From assembly GCA_029834535.1 (NCBI GenBank), contig JAQMWT010000236.1, positions 1 to 60,666 on the forward strand: DNA of 60,666 nt, written 5' to 3'. The translations under genes and the position numbers were made by a program. The notes beneath the pieces are model-generated. The model was given only the letters and a program-made list of their open reading frames with translations. It did no database searches and was not told the origin of the DNA. This DNA is from Chrysophaeum taylorii. Lineage: Eukaryota > Sar > Pelagophyceae > Pelagomonadales > Pelagomonadaceae. Positions 58,250 to 60,666 of this stretch are shown here, one piece after another (position 1 is the stretch's first letter; each line of letters starts with the position of its first letter).

Positions 58250-59908
58250 TTAGAGATAGGAGAGGACGGCCGTCGCGGGGGCGCGCTCCCAGAAGTCGCC
58301 GTCCTCGAATTGGAGGTCGACGGCCGCGTCTTTGGGATACAGGCCAGCAATCGTCGCAGTGTATGGCCCTTCGATGTCGACCCACTTGGCCTTGACCTTG
58401 CGACCGACAACGAGGTCGCGCGAGAGTGGCGGCGGACCGACGAATCGAGTCGAAAACTCGGTCGTGGCCCCTTGGTCGTCGTCGTCGTCGTCGTCGTCTT
58501 GAGCGTCCGGGCACTGCGCGGTGAGGCGTCCCGGATTCACTCCGGAATTTTGCTTGGGATTGCCGTCCGAGCGGATCTTTCTAACCGGCTCGACGCTTAG
58601 GACGTCGGCCGGCTCGGAGTCGCCGTCGCAGCGGCGACGCGATTCGTCTGTCCGGTTTTCGACCAGGCCCTGTTCCTTGACCTTGGGCGGCGGCGCGCCG
58701 AGTTCGCGCAACCGGAATGCTTTGGGCGCCGTCTCGCCGTCGAGCACGACGTAGGCCAAGTCGGCGAGCGCGGCGTAGCCCGAAATTGAACCGAACGCTG
58801 GCGTTCCGCGTCCCTTGAACTTGACGACCGCGCGCTTTTCCTTGTTGCGCGTCACGGGAGCCTTGTCCGTCGGGGGATCCTCGACGGATCGGAGGGCGTC
58901 GAAGCGGCACCGTTTGATCCTTCGTCCGTCTTCGAACCGAACCGTTCGCCAGCCTCGATTGATGGCAGTGATGATCCCCACCTCAAATCCCGACTCCGTG
59001 ACGACTCGGGCTCGCTTGCCGACGGCAAAGGCCGATTTCTTGTCGTCCGCCGCGGGCGGGAGCCCATCGCGTTGTTGTGTTCCCTCCTCGCGCTTGACGA
59101 CGACGACACGCTCGACTCGAGCCGAAGACGACGACGACGAGACGAACAGGAGCTCGTTCTCTTCGAAATGTCTTGGCTTGAGGAGCACGATACGCGGTAA
59201 CCGTTGTGCAACAACTTGACGATCGTCCCGACGCCGAGCGGCGTCAGGAGCTCGTCGCCGTGGCGCGACCGCACGATCCGGACGCGCGATCCCTTGGTGA
59301 ACTTGTCATACGGGCGGCGCGCTGGATCTTCTCTCGACGCCTCGTCTTCTTTGTTAGTCGGACTCGGAGACGGCGCGACAGAATCCGGCGCGGCGACTCG
59401 AGGCTTCTTCGCGGGCCGCAGCCGGCTCTCGAACCAGCCGTTTTCGGCCAAGATTCGCGGAATGGCGACGATGTCGAGCGCCCGCTTGGCCGTCGCGGCT
59501 TCGGCACCCACCCACCGCAGCGAACGTAGCTCTGCCGATCCGACGCGCGCGGCCAACGCCTCGAACGGCTCCTCGAGGTCACCAGGCGCCGGCAGCGCCG
59601 ATGTCGCCATCCGTACCCGCCAGGCGGGCCAATCCAGCCGCTTGATGATCCCCCGTGCCCCGTTTGCACCGACCTGCGAACAGACATATTTTATCAACCG
59701 CTTTTCGAAAGAGACGACGACGCACGTGTGGCATCGCCTGCATGTGCCGCGCCTCCGACCGAAACCGGAACCCGACCACGGCGCGGCGCCCCGAGGCCCT
59801 CGGCGGCGACACCGACTCACGATCCATGCGAGTCATCGAAGCAAAATCCATCGAGGTGGTGGTGGCTTCTTCTCTGGCTTCTCTGGCTTCTTCTCTTTTC
59901 GTTCGCAC
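58250..59908 (-). CDS. Protein with several Tudor-like barrels; apparent frame change near 59.20 kb
   Basis: Exon 1 (59726-59908) carries MDFASMTRMDRESVSPPRAS and RRAVVGFRFRSEARHMQAMP. A 52-nt intron (GTGCGT...CGCAG, phase 0) leads to 59673, where the frame continues (GANGARGIIKRLDWPAWRVR). Three SH3/Tudor-like barrels are visible: KFTKGSRVRIVRSRHGDELL then GVGTIVKLLHNGYR; FAVGKRARVVTESGFEVGII then AINRGWRTVRFEDGRR; and VVGRKVKAKWVDIEGPYTAT then DAAVDLQFEDGDFW. Between the first and second barrel the coding frame changes at about 59.19-59.20 kb without a plausible intron. This is a sequencing indel, a very small intron or a real mutation. Tudor-like barrels bind methylated Lys/Arg or nucleic acid; a chromatin role is inferred. 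The first Met is uncertain. Confidence 0.6.
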
Positions 59909-59981
59909 GGCAAAAAAACGGCGGGATTAATGAATGATGAAAAACGAATTTATGATGATGACCGTTAAGAGAGAGTTATTA

Positions 59982-60666
59982 TTATTGGTGATAATACCCT
60001 GCTTCGACGAGGGGCGAAGGGGTGCCACGCCACCAACGGCGGTGGCGGACGAAGGCGGTCAGTTGCTTCCCCGCCGCGGGTTCCTTCTCCTCTTGGACTC
60101 TTGAAAAGATCCGGAAGGCGCGAACGCGTGTCGGCGAGATGAGCTCCATGACCATCTCATCCTCGCTGGTGAGGATGCGGCGGTCGACGAGAGCGCCCGC
60201 GGTCGAGTTGACGGAGGTGACGAGGACCTTCTTGTCCGGGCCTTCCCACTCCGTCCGCTTGGTGATCGGATCGCCGCGCGCGTCGGAAGATTCGATCGGC
60301 CTCGCGCCGACGGTGAACAGCTCGCACTTCTTGCCGAGTCTATTGACGACGCACACTTCATACTTGGTGTTGTCGCCATCGGGCCACCGACCTGCGGGGA
60401 CAGTCCAAAAGGAAGTCTGCGCACTCACGAATGCGATGCTCGACCGTCGCGCGCGTCGCGAACTTCCGGTGCGTGGACGAAACGTTTAGCGACTCGAGGT
60501 ACCTGCAACGCCATCATGCCGCGTCACTTTAGGACGCACTCGTCGAAGTTGACCGACTTGGCCAGCTTCCACCGACCACTAAAGTCCTGGCCCAACTCGA
60601 ACCCTGCCGCGCCTCTCTCGTCGCGCTTCTCCCGCCGCCGATCGACGATCACCAGCGTCGTCGTCG
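59982..60666 (-). CDS. Fatty-acid-binding-protein/lipocalin-like protein, 5' end outside window
   Basis: The partial model is complement(join(59982..60391,60429..60502,60540..>60666)). Introns are 37 nt each (GTGAGT...CCGCAG and GTGCGT...TTGCAG), and the frame holds across both. Residues read GFELGQDFSGRWKLAKSVNF, then DEYLESLNVSSTHRKFATRA. This closely follows the FABP N-terminal pattern F-x-G-x-W-K-L-x-x-S-x-N-F-D-E-Y-L-x-x-L-x-V. The strands CELFTVGARPIESSDARGDP, KKVLVTSVNST and RVRAFRIFSRV fit the remaining beta-barrel. Members carry fatty acids or other hydrophobic ligands in the cytosol. The C-terminal 35 residues extend beyond the usual fold. The sequence upstream of DFSGRW (LVIVDRRREKRDERG) suggests a longer N-terminus than classical FABPs. 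Confidence 0.6.

Overview
This window is nuclear DNA from a eukaryote, most likely a photosynthetic stramenopile (ochrophyte; a pelagophyte-like alga would fit). Two predicted proteins (a bestrophin-type channel at 17.2-18.3 kb and a small unknown protein at 31.4-32.0 kb) begin with a signal peptide followed at once by a phenylalanine-containing junction, as in the bipartite targeting sequences of red-derived secondary plastids. Genes are GC-rich, close together on both strands, and interrupted by very short GT-AG introns (about 34-89 nt). Cilium proteins (CFAP53, a CFAP141-like protein) show that the organism makes flagella. The lineage is an inference; no marker gene fixes it.

Layout. 1-8.5 kb: an AT-rich, frame-broken Ty1/copia LTR retrotransposon on the minus strand, cut by the window start. 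In coding order it reads gag, protease, a C5 cytosine-DNA-methyltransferase-like domain, integrase and reverse transcriptase. 8.5-10.2 kb: decayed repeats. 10.3-20.4 kb: sulfotransferase, hybrid histidine kinase, CDC123, a bulb-lectin-like secreted protein, a small coiled-coil protein, plastid bestrophin and an ER-type DnaJ protein. 20.5-21.0 kb: a G-rich minisatellite. 21.2-29.8 kb: a five-exon helical protein, a two-domain glycosyltransferase, a TauD dioxygenase fused to a membrane domain, CFAP53, a 63-bp palindrome and a tail-anchored protein. 29.9-39.4 kb: ARP2, a plastid-targeted unknown, an RRM/U-box protein, a mitochondrial carrier, one or two Cys-rich membrane/secreted proteins and an E2-TPR fusion. 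39.4-42.0 kb: repeat-rich. 42.0-60.7 kb: a SulP-STAS-cNMP transporter, two related multi-pass membrane proteins that converge tail to tail, a dead LINE 3' end, a CFAP141-like protein, an LRR-WW protein, a CS-domain protein, a Tudor-like protein and a partial fatty-acid-binding-like protein.

Themes. Divergent and tandem genes are packed extremely closely: 13 bp between divergent start codons at 15.78 kb, 8 bp between a stop and the next start at 24.64 kb, and 14 bp between convergent stops at 31.97 kb. Several genes join domains that are usually separate (TauD + membrane domain, E2 + TPR, RRM + U-box, a CAP10-type glycosyltransferase with a second glycosyltransferase-like half). At least three copies of one LINE family share a C-terminal peptide and an (AGTT)n-like tail. 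The most unusual element is the methyltransferase-bearing copia element at the left edge.

Multi-exon models were built by hand from splice-site sequence and reading-frame continuity. Where all exons could be placed, the summed exon lengths are divisible by three. Those models remain predictions without transcript support.
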